A program made the translations under genes and the position numbers. The notes beneath the pieces are model-generated. The model did not search any database. It was not told the origin of the DNA and worked only from the letters and a program-made list of their open reading frames with translations. From Coccinella septempunctata (taxonomy: Eukaryota > Arthropoda > Insecta > Coleoptera > Coccinellidae), in assembly GCF_907165205.1 (NCBI RefSeq), contig NC_058191.1, positions 10,294,501-10,358,500 on the forward strand: 64,000 nt of DNA, given 5' to 3'. Positions within the stretch are counted from its first letter, which is position 1; each line of letters starts with the position of its first letter. Shown in pieces: positions 42,701 to 52,403 of this stretch.

Positions 42701-45700
42701 AGAGATCAACGAATGGCCAGATGATAATTTAGAGAAAAACAGAGAGAGTTTAAGAGCAGACATGAAGTCTACAGATGAGGGCTATTCTAGGGTACCAGAC
42801 AATGAGGACATTAGAAGAAAACGACTCATCTATTTCGGGAAAAAAATGAAGAAATCTAGCCACGAAAAAGAAATATTCCGTTGCGGAATGAATAAGTCCC
42901 GAAGTGAAGTTGAAAAAACAAACAAAAGAAATTTATCAAAGCCTGAAATATTTATAGCGAATAACTCTTCAAACATCGAGCAACCAACAGATGCCGATAA
43001 CTTTGTCAAGTTGCCTATAAAAGAACACATTGAGGCGAGTAAAACATCGCTTTCACAATATGAAATTCCAATGAGAACACAAATGAGTGAAAAAAGCATA
43101 GAAACAGAATGTAATCACAAGAATTCTTCCTTAGTCACCAAAAACGAGATCCAGCTCACCGATAGACAGAAAACAGCAGATCACAAAATAATATTAAAAG
43201 AATCAGTAAGTGACAATGTCATAATTATAAAATCAGCCAGAAGAGATTCGAAAGAAACCGTGAAAAGCACCCAAAGCGTCACAAAATCCATTTTGAAGCA
43301 AGTACAAAGGCAGTTGAATTTTCTCATGGAAAACTGTAAGCCTAAACTTAATAACCAGGCCGTGAAGAGATGTAGAGAAATTGCAGTAAAGCTAAGAAAA
43401 TCCCACGAGAACCTTATGCGTAACGTACCTGCAAATGTATTCAAGATTTACCAAGAAGCCAAAAGAATCAGCGACAAACTATCAAACACCAACATCATTG
43501 CGAAAACATCTCAGGAAATTATCAGCAAGTTTACGAACACTTACGTCAAAAGAACCACAGACAGTGGAAGTCAAATAAAGCTCAAAGAAACCAGAAAACT
43601 GTCTTATAAACCAGAGAATAAGATTAAGTCGGTTATAGAAAACAAAGTCACCACAAAAATGAAACTGCTCAGAAAATCATCAGTAAACAAGAATAAAATC
43701 AAAAGGTATTCGAGAAAGCAAGATGAAAAAATTTCAACTGCTTCGAAAGGCAAGTGGAAGGAAGGGAACTTATCGCCATCAACATCGATTTCAGATATGC
43801 GAAATCGATCTATCGGTTCTCTATTCGCCGATACTGTCGCTTCAGCTTTAGCAAAATGCGGAGATATGGATAAAATCATGAGCAAATATTCAGACTCCCA
43901 ACATAAACTGACGAGAGATCGAAAAATCAACAAAACTAGGACGGCAGAAAATGTCGAAGATTTTTCTAAACGAGATGAAAATAAAGTGGTTCTTCAGAAG
44001 GAGGACGAGTTTCTGATGAGCGATGGCGTTAGAAAATTAGTTTTTCATGTGACACTGGAGAAAAATGACCATAAGACGAACGGCGAAGAGTGGAAATGTT
44101 TTTCGAAAGCTGTTCTGGTTAAGAAATCTGACGAAGATCGTGAGAATCAATTCAATAAGGACAATCAGACTAAGGGCTCTACCGAAATTGATGACGGCAT
44201 TCGAAAAAAATCTAAGGTCCAGCATTCGGTTCCCGACGAATCTGGTGAATATGATAAATCAAGAGAGGACAATGCTGCTAACTTCAGCAGAACAATTTTC
44301 AACACTCAAGAAGAAGCAGAAGCTCTACAAAAAGCAAAAGAAGATCTGACAACTCTGAAGATGTTACTCCAAAAAGAAAGAGCGAAAACTGAGGACGATA
44401 ACTGCAACTCTGAAGATATAACTGAATGTGCTAATTTTAAAATGTACATCCAAGATAAAGATGTGCCCAAATCGTTGGAAGACCTACATAGGGACATAAT
44501 TTCCGATAGATTAGGAAGATCTGCAGAAGGTTCCACTCCACCTCCTCCCCCTTCATTTGAAGACATCTCCTCTGATGAAGAAAAACTATTGAATATTGAA
44601 TGTTCTAATCATGCTTACCCTTCTCGAACTGTTCATTTGGAGGAAAAATCTGAAGATAACGTGATTGAAAAACTTGGAAATATTTTGGAAAACAAAAATA
44701 ATTTTGCCATAAATTCAAAACATCAAATTCAAAAATACTTGAAACTCAGCGATAATGAAGTAATTAAAGAAACTATACCAGAGGTTTTCGTTACCCCACT
44801 AAGCTCTAACACGGACTTGACTAAGAACCCCGATCAACTAGAAGTTAAACCCTTGGAATCATTGAAAGTTTCGGAATTATTACCACTCTTCGACAAGAAA
44901 ACGGCTTTAAGTTCATGCGGAAAAACTGACATTGATCAATCGATTTCGATATCCAACGTAACTTCGGAAAAATCGACGAGAATACATCCAGAAGAGCAGC
45001 CAGAAAAATTAACGAGGAAAGAAGAAATCGAACGCTCTTGCAAGTTGAGCAACCATCCGAACTCGCTCGTATGCAGAGAAAGAAAAAACATTGTGAAAAC
45101 CATTCTCGACAAATGCGAGACCCTAGAACAGAAAGTCGAGAACGTGCTCAGGAATGGGAATAAGGTGGAAAATTTAAAGGAAATATACACGGATCTTGAG
45201 CGCATGGGAAACTGCATCTTGAAGACCGTTTCCTCCAAGGATGAATTGTCAAAGGAAACATGCACAGTGCCCAAAGTTAACGCCAACATGAATCCCACCA
45301 GAACATTCGCAACAGCTTACTCCAGCAAGAGCTACTCTAGATTCAGAGATCGAAAGGCTGAAGGAAAAGAGAAGAAGAAAAAAGAGGAAGAAGACTTCAA
45401 AGTATTGGAAGAGATTCATGGCGAAGCCTTAGAGAACGAAATGTACTTCGGAACTGAAAGTAAAAGGTATAAAAAAGATCCACAGAATAAGGCACAAGCT
45501 ATAAAGGCTCCAAAGAAAAATTCAATCTACCATGAAATAGTGAGAATGAGCGAACTCAATGATTTCGAAATAAACAAATCGAAAGAGATTGGAGAGATCC
45601 ATGAAAAAAGTCACTTTATTGCAACAGATAACGAACAGCGAAAGTTACAGGCGGAAAAGACAACCAAACTAGATGACATCGAAACTGCAGCGACGGGCCC

Positions 45701-48479
45701 TTTAAAGCATAACAATCTAGACGTTTCGCCGAATTCAAAATCAAAAACAGTAGACAAGGAACAAGAGGAAACATTCCTTTCAGATGATACGGTAGAAACA
45801 GTCGTTTTCGAAGTGAAAACAACCCAAATTTCTGAAGAGTCCGCCGAACAAACGAATGTGAAAGATAGTGGTGAAAAAATAATAATTTCAGAAACTGCAG
45901 AAATACTTCAAGAGAAACAAAGTGACAATTCCGCCGAACAAACGAATGTGAAAGATAGTGGTAAAAAAATAATAATTTCAGAAACTGCAGAAATACTTCA
46001 AGAGAAACAAAGTGACAATTTCGAGAAAGGCGACAGTGAAACCTCTGGAATAATTCAAGATGTAGTTCAGAAAGATGAAGGTCTCGCAGGCGCTGAGATG
46101 ACTGAGAACAATCTACCCATCCCCAGGAAACACAAAATCTTGGAAAAATTCGCTGCAATCAGTCAAGAGCCAGATTCCCCCATATTCAGGATAAACGACG
46201 AACTTACTTTTGACAGGGCGCAAAAAAGATTCGAAAAAATGACTCCAAAGACTAGAAGGAGTATCCCGAAGACACCCACCTCAAAGAGAGACGGAGAGCC
46301 TAGGATGATCTTACGTCTTTCCCCTTCCAAGGAACTCTACACACCTCCAAAGTCGAAGAAGAGCGATATCGACTTGAAAAAATTGCTACTTGAAAATCCG
46401 AAGGCCCTGATGCAGATAGCGTCGGAGATTCTGAGCAAAAATCAGTATCTGAAATTCCTTATGGAACTGCGATCGACGAAGGAATTGAAGGAGTATTGGA
46501 TGACTAAAATTAAGGAAGGAATTGCCTCATCCAAAACTCTGAATGATCTGATAAAAGTGATAAATTACATGAAAGTCAAAACGGACCAGAAAGGTGCTAA
46601 AAGAGATTCTGTAGATTGCGCACAAAAAACGTCAGAAGACAGTACTGAAAAAATAGAACATTCGAAAGAAAGTGAGCAAGGATATGAAACTGAGAATCGG
46701 CCAGTTACAAGAGGATCTTCAGGTTCTCTCTCTAATAAATCGGACTTAGGGTTGAAAGAGGATAGAACCAGTCTCGAACTTGAAATGGATAACCAAAAAC
46801 CCAAGACTGGACAATCCAATTTGAGGGCGAAACGAAAGAAAATGCTGAAAAATGAGAGTAAACATGACGCAAGTAGTCGAAGAAACATCAGCTTCCAACA
46901 TAAAGATACCTACGACCATCCAGAATTCGGTTCTCTTCCTTACACCCTTGCGAAATATTTGGACAGCCCTCTACGAAAAGACGAAAGTAGCGTTGAAAAT
47001 TCTTTGGAAGGAACGGAAGTCTCCAATTGTTTTTTAATCGAGTCTATAGATGAAAAAAGGTTGTCACATGAAGAGAAGATGGACGAGGAAGAAAACGAAG
47101 ATAAAATGAGAATTGATGTTCTGAAACAAACAAAATATGCAAGGGGTCGGCCTGGAAATATTCTATCTGAATTGAAAAATGAACAAGTGAATTATGTTAA
47201 AAAAGAGAACAAGGAATTAGAAACAAATAAAAGTTTTCCTACCAAATACGAAAGAAATAATTGTATGCATGGTCATCAACACCAGGGTGTTTGTCACGAG
47301 AAAATTTGTTGTGGAATGGAAAAAATAAGTGAGGCCTCAGTCGGCAATCAGAGGGATTCAGATGGTGATGTAAACGACAAGAAAGAACAGCAAACAGCCA
47401 TAGTTTTACCTGGAAGGGAACCCATAAAGATATCGTTGATCTCCGAACAAATCTCAGGATTTCCAGCTAGTTCGATGAAGGCAAAATCCGTAAAAAACGC
47501 CTTAGACAATTTGTCGGACGTATTGTCCAACTGTAGCAGTCCGGTATCATCCCTATGCAGCGACGGCACCCCTTATGCTTTAAGAAGAAGAACTCCTCAA
47601 AAACCTGGATTCAAGAGGAGCCATAGAGGCGAAATACTGCAGCGAAACTCTACTTATGGCACCAATTCCGAAAATATTCAGAAACCGCCTCAACGACCAC
47701 CTACAGTTCACGGTCTCAACCTGAAAAAAATCGATAATCCACTGAAAAAGTTCGTGCGGAACCACGACGAAATACATAAAGCGAAAATGACAGAACAAAT
47801 GTCGAACATAGAGGATTCACCTAAGGAAGACAGAAAGATTCGAGTTATCAAAACTAAATCTTTGTCCGAGGTGTTGAAGGAGGATCCGAACATCCTGAAA
47901 AAATTCCGGCAGAGGACGATGGTAGACGTTAATGCAGATCAAACGGAGGAAGCAACTAAAAAATTCGAGTACAGATTCCACGATTTCAGGAGGAAGGAGG
48001 ATAAATGTTTGGAGATAAATGCGAAAAGGCAAGAAGAGCAGAAGAAGGACCTCTTGGAAAAGTTCAAGTGTCTCATACAAGCCAGAAAAGTGGCCACCGA
48101 AAGAACCAGGCAAAACATGAAACCAAACGAGAACCAACCTATTCAACCCAAAGTTTTCTCGAAGATCCTGGAGAAAATAAACTATTTCAAAGAGTTGGAA
48201 GATCCTCCAGACGATGAAAAGAGAACCATAACATCGGATAAGAACTCGGTGTCTCCAAAAGAAGGGCTTCATCCGAAAACCAAATTTGGCAACCGCAGAT
48301 TCTTGCACACGAAAAGGAAACAGGTGAACGAAGATGAGCTGTTGACGTGGGTGCAGGAGCATCCAGCTGCTCCTGGGAAGAACATTGGCACAGGAAATGA
48401 GGATAGGTGCGATGCGAAGAAGCAGAATATTATTCATATACCCTGGACACCCACTTGTGAAGTTGACGCTAAGAATTGA
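39765..48479 (+). CDS. Giant lysine/glutamate/serine-rich protein, 8.7-kb terminal exon
   Basis: An uninterrupted frame of 2,904 codons from an acceptor at 39764 to the stop. An internal ATG lies at 39831, but the frame is open up to the acceptor and in phase with 36728-36981, so the joined protein would be about 3,119 residues. The sequence is highly charged (Lys, Glu, Ser, Asn, Asp) and mostly low-complexity, so it is probably largely disordered. Points of order: a basic N-terminal segment (KFIPKRKESKVLLL), TPPPPPSFEDISSDEE near the middle, a tandem 30-residue duplication, a His/Cys patch (MHGHQHQGVCHEKICCGMEK), and a helical, coiled-coil-like C-terminal region (KKFEYRFHDFRRKEDKCLEI) ending IIHIPWTPTCEVDAKN. 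I recognise no domain or family. It may be a lineage-restricted scaffold, chromatin or cytoskeletal protein, but that is a guess. An intact frame of this length in AT-rich DNA means selection is acting. Confidence 0.85.
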   Translation, partial: GVRSKNDIFFDISRNCKSCPAVMEVKKFSSKFIPKRKESKVLLLSCHNFEKFERTFTRLLAKDKIRSLKPLFKNFENQDQVMTKLERAFVNHKMRKKNKDVIKRNVIMLQSNLIENMKEQLDFNEDSRKNDDTQNQAIEMINLNISKENVKKEEKPSNIMIVNDEIFKGLAEERMNCDNCNISEIRKQNIIYLNNSIFKELNKDEVNKILSRPYTSYKNEDPEIFVRIPTRHVPKKLKSLRPNKECDEYDEIPLENLIAVVAEKKGSEYVQRSKMCWQVFKEFEETMQKAKILNFPSQDSPRHDNKQKKTRKFEKHECNNSAPPLKPRTQKRSTRGKEENEEGGSKPKYTEKDSHIKATPNKSRARSDNILKPKINDKPTPAKFIEITREPTLSKVKTKKTKSNNKSKTDIRSSTFEKVGIRNVNMNISTMDRSIERVGSGAPSTNNKKSRSLEKNKMKDDLIKPQTTATTKPKMEKLTNLSVKKAKPEPKHLMKKKSGRLKSIWKKNCTPKKEMEEFINLKKNRNLSLKQQHLLLKEDESPVIEVLHKNTMKSPLSSSQSEFIGDLIETPKKKKVRRASNSLDKFSRKIMGSKDLADETETQLIIEELLASSFPPGQQKTHQHTAEKPKSKIPILGTPTTIKKQIEKVVATALATRKIREKFDENESLGKMTHKKEKFKNKNRPEEDKIKSGESEEDVNLGRIEKKFNSEQSDTHPYTESKKEKSIYTDSKKEMKEIEKDNRLQIDEILAMTSTSIHEKINQQFKHNPEMKKEKQSEQVQEDISEELEKKSSKTENHTKNNETDRFDNGKRENDNPESQPKTLTKCVGIQQEFSISSSSTTTKTKEIEEKGNQTIGTEGETGKNEKSNSTNAALELREAGVDSVKGTGLNIGSEQKFELGFEKEGASKKEVPEIKNQSTEIETFTENLSLTPETCSGKDDKQRGKNTIDDNSHGALHKKDQVNLEEDSNSKKVNITKAEINEWPDDNLEKNRESLRADMKSTDEGYSRVPDNEDIRRKRLIYFGKKMKKSSHEKEIFRCGMNKSRSEVEKTNKRNLSKPEIFIANNSSNIEQPTDADNFVKLPIKEHIEASKTSLSQYEIPMRTQMSEKSIETECNHKNSSLVTKNEIQLTDRQKTADHKIILKESVSDNVIIIKSARRDSKETVKSTQSVTKSILKQVQRQLNFLMENCKPKLNNQAVKRCREIAVKLRKSHENLMRNVPANVFKIYQEAKRISDKLSNTNIIAKTSQEIISKFTNTYVKRTTDSGSQIKLKETRKLSYKPENKIKSVIENKVTTKMKLLRKSSVNKNKIKRYSRKQDEKISTASKGKWKEGNLSPSTSISDMRNRSIGSLFADTVASALAKCGDMDKIMSKYSDSQHKLTRDRKINKTRTAENVEDFSKRDENKVVLQKEDEFLMSDGVRKLVFHVTLEKNDHKTNGEEWKCFSKAVLVKKSDEDRENQFNKDNQTKGSTEIDDGIRKKSKVQHSVPDESGEYDKSREDNAANFSRTIFNTQEEAEALQKAKEDLTTLKMLLQKERAKTEDDNCNSEDITECANFKMYIQDKDVPKSLEDLHRDIISDRLGRSAEGSTPPPPPSFEDISSDEEKLLNIECSNHAYPSRTVHLEEKSEDNVIEKLGNILENKNNFAINSKHQIQKYLKLSDNEVIKETIPEVFVTPLSSNTDLTKNPDQLEVKPLESLKVSELLPLFDKKTALSSCGKTDIDQSISISNVTSEKSTRIHPEEQPEKLTRKEEIERSCKLSNHPNSLVCRERKNIVKTILDKCETLEQKVENVLRNGNKVENLKEIYTDLERMGNCILKTVSSKDELSKETCTVPKVNANMNPTRTFATAYSSKSYSRFRDRKAEGKEKKKKEEEDFKVLEEIHGEALENEMYFGTESKRYKKDPQNKAQAIKAPKKNSIYHEIVRMSELNDFEINKSKEIGEIHEKSHFIATDNEQRKLQAEKTTKLDDIETAATGPLKHNNLDVSPNSKSKTVDKEQEETFLSDDTVETVVFEVKTTQISEESAEQTNVKDSGEKIIISETAEILQEKQSDNSAEQTNVKDSGKKIIISETAEILQEKQSDNFEKGDSETSGIIQDVVQKDEGLAGAEMTENNLPIPRKHKILEKFAAISQEPDSPIFRINDELTFDRAQKRFEKMTPKTRRSIPKTPTSKRDGEPRMILRLSPSKELYTPPKSKKSDIDLKKLLLENPKALMQIASEILSKNQYLKFLMELRSTKELKEYWMTKIKEGIASSKTLNDLIKVINYMKVKTDQKGAKRDSVDCAQKTSEDSTEKIEHSKESEQGYETENRPVTRGSSGSLSNKSDLGLKEDRTSLELEMDNQKPKTGQSNLRAKRKKMLKNESKHDASSRRNISFQHKDTYDHPEFGSLPYTLAKYLDSPLRKDESSVENSLEGTEVSNCFLIESIDEKRLSHEEKMDEEENEDKMRIDVLKQTKYARGRPGNILSELKNEQVNYVKKENKELETNKSFPTKYERNNCMHGHQHQGVCHEKICCGMEKISEASVGNQRDSDGDVNDKKEQQTAIVLPGREPIKISLISEQISGFPASSMKAKSVKNALDNLSDVLSNCSSPVSSLCSDGTPYALRRRTPQKPGFKRSHRGEILQRNSTYGTNSENIQKPPQRPPTVHGLNLKKIDNPLKKFVRNHDEIHKAKMTEQMSNIEDSPKEDRKIRVIKTKSLSEVLKEDPNILKKFRQRTMVDVNADQTEEATKKFEYRFHDFRRKEDKCLEINAKRQEEQKKDLLEKFKCLIQARKVATERTRQNMKPNENQPIQPKVFSKILEKINYFKELEDPPDDEKRTITSDKNSVSPKEGLHPKTKFGNRRFLHTKRKQVNEDELLTWVQEHPAAPGKNIGTGNEDRCDAKKQNIIHIPWTPTCEVDAKN
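45840..46019 (+). repeat. Tandem 90-bp duplication inside the giant exon
   Basis: 45840-45929 and 45930-46019 are consecutive copies encoding SAEQTNVKDSG(E/K)KIII and on. They differ by one visible base (GEK to GKK), so the duplication is recent. The reading frame is kept. Confidence 0.9.
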
Positions 48480-48539
48480 CTGGATTCGTTGGCGTAATGT
48501 TGAAATTTTTGTGATTGTACAAAGAATTTCCGAGTTGAA

Positions 48540-48545
48540 AATAAA
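48540..48545 (+). terminator. Poly(A) signal of the giant gene
   Basis: AATAAA about 60 bases after the stop; a second one lies near 48672. Confidence 0.55.
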
Positions 48546-48679
48546 GATATTGTCATATGCAATTGGGTACTTCTCTTACTATACACTATATCAGGGACAA
48601 TTCATTGAAAATTGTTGCGATAAAATGTTGGTAGATTTTACATTCGCTTCTATCTTACGGTGACTACTTTAAATAAAAT

Positions 48680-49630
48680 CACTTTATACTATCTCATCGA
48701 ATGGGGCAAAATAGACCTCAAGGTCGCAGTGAAATGCAACCCCCTCAGCAAACTATGCCATTGAATGGTTGTGATATTCGAGTTTTAAAAAGCAACCAAA
48801 TAATTTGTGTGTAATAGTATTCGCCTCTCCACTTGAAGTCTCTGGGTCCGTTCTACTGTTATAATTACTGACATGTGACTTTTATTTTTCGAAATCGGGC
48901 CTCTGTTATTGTGAGCATGAGGTTTGATAGACCAGTGAATAATGGCGCTTCAATCACAAGAGATTAATTAAATGAATGTTTGATAGACAATAGGTGAACA
49001 TGTGAATAATCTCAAGTGATTTATGAAAGTCATTATACTCAAGGAAATAGATAGGTCGCGATAAAATTTAAATTATGCAGCTATCGTGGGAAAATGGTAT
49101 TATCTAGAGTTGTAGATTTTCGTGAGATCTGGTAAAGAGGCATCGGATGATATTTTTCTAGATGTTGTTCAGCAACATCGGATTAGCATATTTTGATTTT
49201 AATTTTAATCATAAGAAACTTGCGATATCTCCTACGGAAGTCTCTTAAAATTACGTGAAATAAAGAAATAATGCATCGTTATTTCAAGATGAAGATCTAA
49301 TTGATATTTATCGAAGTAAGAATAAGTTTCACGAATGACCAATATTTTTTAGACTACTCGGAAAACAAAACTATAATCCATATGATTTTCTTTCAATTAA
49401 ATTTCCTAGCAGTATTCTGCTTCATAGAATTAATCAAATCAAATTTGATCTGTTCCATAAAATGGATAAATACCGGGTGGCCCACCACAGACGAATTAAA
49501 AATCGAAAATTGTTGAGAAACTATCCGGTTCAGGTGTAGGAAAACCTGTATAAAAGAGTAGGCAATTTTTGTTTTTCATAAATTGCTATTAAAAAACTCC
49601 TCATTTTGAATTTTTCGCCATATTCCCGAA
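48680..49630. other. Intergenic, no recognised features
   Basis: AT-rich sequence without convincing coding frames or repeats. Confidence 0.4.
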
Positions 49631-50054
49631 TAGGGGCGTATCCAGGATTCGAGTTTGGTGGGGGGGGGGAGGCACAACCCCCTCCTCCTTTCCCATCTCT
49701 CCCAACCTAAAATTTTCCGTTCTAATTTGAAAAAAATACTTTTTTATGCTAATGTGCAGACATATTCAGGCTTTCTCTATTCTCAAGATGAAAAGAAAAA
49801 AAAGATGTGGAAAAAAACCGGTTATCGGTCATATAACATAAGTAATAACACGAAAATATAAAACAAAATATGTATAGTCGTATTCAGAAACGGGTCCAGA
49901 TCTGCCAGATTCGAGTGGACTATTAGAATCCACTGACGTGAATTTTCGGGAATAGGTTTAAAAATCATTTAAAAATTTAGTGCAAGCGAGGAAGGAGTTT
50001 TTGGTCTTGGGAGGTGGCACGTGCCCCCTGTGCTCACCCCTAGATCCGCTACTG
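49631..50054. mobile_element. hAT-type MITE, about 424 bp
   Basis: Left end TAGGGGCGTATCCAGGATTC followed by a G-run, and mirrored right end CAGTAGCGGATCTAGGGGTG. The flanks TTCCCGAA and TTCTCGTA agree at 6 of 8 positions. Ends are of the same type as 13496-13671. Confidence 0.65.
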
Positions 50055-52403
50055 TTCTCGTAAATGGTGCTTCTAAGGTATAAAGTGATCTGAAGAAACT
50101 CATCATAATTTGAGCTTACAATTCCATTTTTGAGGTCAAATACAGGGTGTCACAATTAAAAAATTCAAATTTGGTCTATATATGTGTTTTAGAACATCCT
50201 GTATATATGAAGATAATTTTAAATTGTGCTTTTAAACCCTCTGCACACATTACAAAAATAATTTCAAAATATCTTCATTAACTCCCTGAAAATGAGCTCC
50301 GACGCCGAAAGGGGCCACCAGGTATATCTCAAGCGCTTCTGGGAAAAATATTGTTTCTTTTTACTCTTGCGGAAAGTGTTCTCCCCCACTGCTTGGCCGA
50401 ACGACACGCGAAACGTCAGATTCAGATTAGAATTAATCAAATTGGATTTTCTATTGTTCACTCTTTTGTGAAGCACAAAATGAAAGAACATAATGGTAAC
50501 GAGACTACCTTACGACATTCTGCCGTCGTTAAAACTTGGTATTTCGAAAATGATGATTATCGACATCGTAAAATTCTGAGAGAATTATACTTTTCATTTT
50601 TACTCCCTGTTTCTTGTAGTAAACACAATAATGAATAAAGACAAGGAAGTAAAAATCTACAATATAAGTACTAAAAATTCGGGAAAGTCAATCGAAAACC
50701 ATTTTCTATATGAAAGGAAAAACGAATGTGAACTAAAAAATATGCATGCGGTGTTCGATTATTATTTGTCTTTGTTGAATAAATATGAGTGAGTATTAAA
50801 ATGGAAACAATAATTCAGAAATATATAAAAATACCAGTGTGAAATTAGCAGCCACTCGAGATGTAGCCACTACTATGCAGAATTCATTCTAGTAGACCGT
50901 TTGAGCAGTGGCGACGGAGAGTTTTTTCTCGGGGACTTTACAAATGATTTGAGATAAAATCGAGAAATGAATAAAGGCTTTGAAAAAAGTGTGCTTTTTC
51001 TTTTAAGTTGAACATGTTAATCCGTGAGATTCTTCATTCGCAGAACTTGAAAGAGTGGAAAAACAGGAGCGGCTTCACGGGGGCAACGATCTGGAGAAAC
51101 GCCCTCTCATCTCAAGAACTCACAACCAAACAACAACAAAACCTGGGAATTTCTCAATTTTCCATTTCCTAAAATTAAGTGGTTCATTTCGTACTTCAAT
51201 AGAAACTCCATATAAATAAATAAATATTCATTGCCTTTGTCACTCGTTACATTTCACAAACAGAGCTGTGCGACATAACGGAAACGTGTTCTCATGGCCT
51301 AACTGTATTCACGTCTACATAGCTTGGCACACTATGAAAATATTTAACACATCTCTTCATTAGGCGAACTTGGATGATTCAATCAAGAAGTCGGAGGTAT
51401 AATGTCTTGAGCATATTTACGCGAGTTCCAGTGCCCAAATTTCCTCGTCCTAATTCTGAACGCACCCAATTACCTATTTGTTTAATCGTCTGTGATATTC
51501 ACTAGCTAGAAGATGGTGCTGAGGCAGAAATCAAGACGCAGATATAAAAAAGCATTAGAATCATTTTTCCTACTCACGTTCTGAAAATATTACTTTCCAC
51601 ACACAATGACGTTGAAAAGAGGCAATTTTACAAATGCATATGCGTGCATTTGCGTAAAAGGAATAGCAGCGTTTTTCCGCAGGCGAATATTGAAGAGTAG
51701 CCTCGATCATAACATTTTGACATGTCTCTATGCGTCAATAGTAAAATTCTAACTTATCTCTAAGGGCTGAGCACACAAAAAATTATTTACTTCTTGTCTT
51801 ATGACAATACTCCATCAGCTTCCAGCTTTCAATTTCAAGCAACAGCAACTGCGTCCTAATTTTCAACCCCTGACCGTCAGTTAGCTGTACGTTAACAATA
51901 GTTGAACGTACTTTATTCAGTGTTGATTTAAATTAAAGTTTCAATGTCAGGCGTTTACTCCCTACAACCTATATCATGTCTCCATGCCCGAACTCAAGAA
52001 TTTTTGATATACTTACCAAGACTATCACGAAAACTCTCCGTGAAAGTGTTTGATTTAACTCGGAAAATGGCTTTTCCGCACTCGACTGCTGGATCGAAAC
52101 TTCTGTCTCTTGCTGAAAAGTATTACTTTCCACATTTGCTAGGAAAATAATTATTACATGTTGGACCACAAATGGGGAAATGACAGGATGCCTGAATATC
52201 CAAAGTTGATTCATCATCAACACGAGTCGTTTTTAAATATTTTTTATTGCCCAACCCCTCCCACCGAGCCTCCTATACTTGAACAAAATAATAGACGAAC
52301 CCTGAATCCGCTTCTGTTCGGTTATATTATAGTTATATGTAGCTTCATCGAAACTGAGATTTTATAAAGAACATATTCACTCAAAAAAAGTCCATGCAGG
52401 TAT
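50055..52403. other. Intergenic, no gene recognised
   Basis: It contains an ACAGGGTGTCACAATT repeat word (50142) and a possible hAT-like remnant near 52240-52310. Open frames are short and without motifs. Confidence 0.4.

Noticed and set aside
45616..46158. 180-codon antisense frame within the giant exon, and similar ones at 41159-41545 and 47817-48437
   Set aside because: Antisense shadows of a lysine/glutamate-rich coding sequence, giving Leu/Phe/Ser-rich products; no independent evidence.
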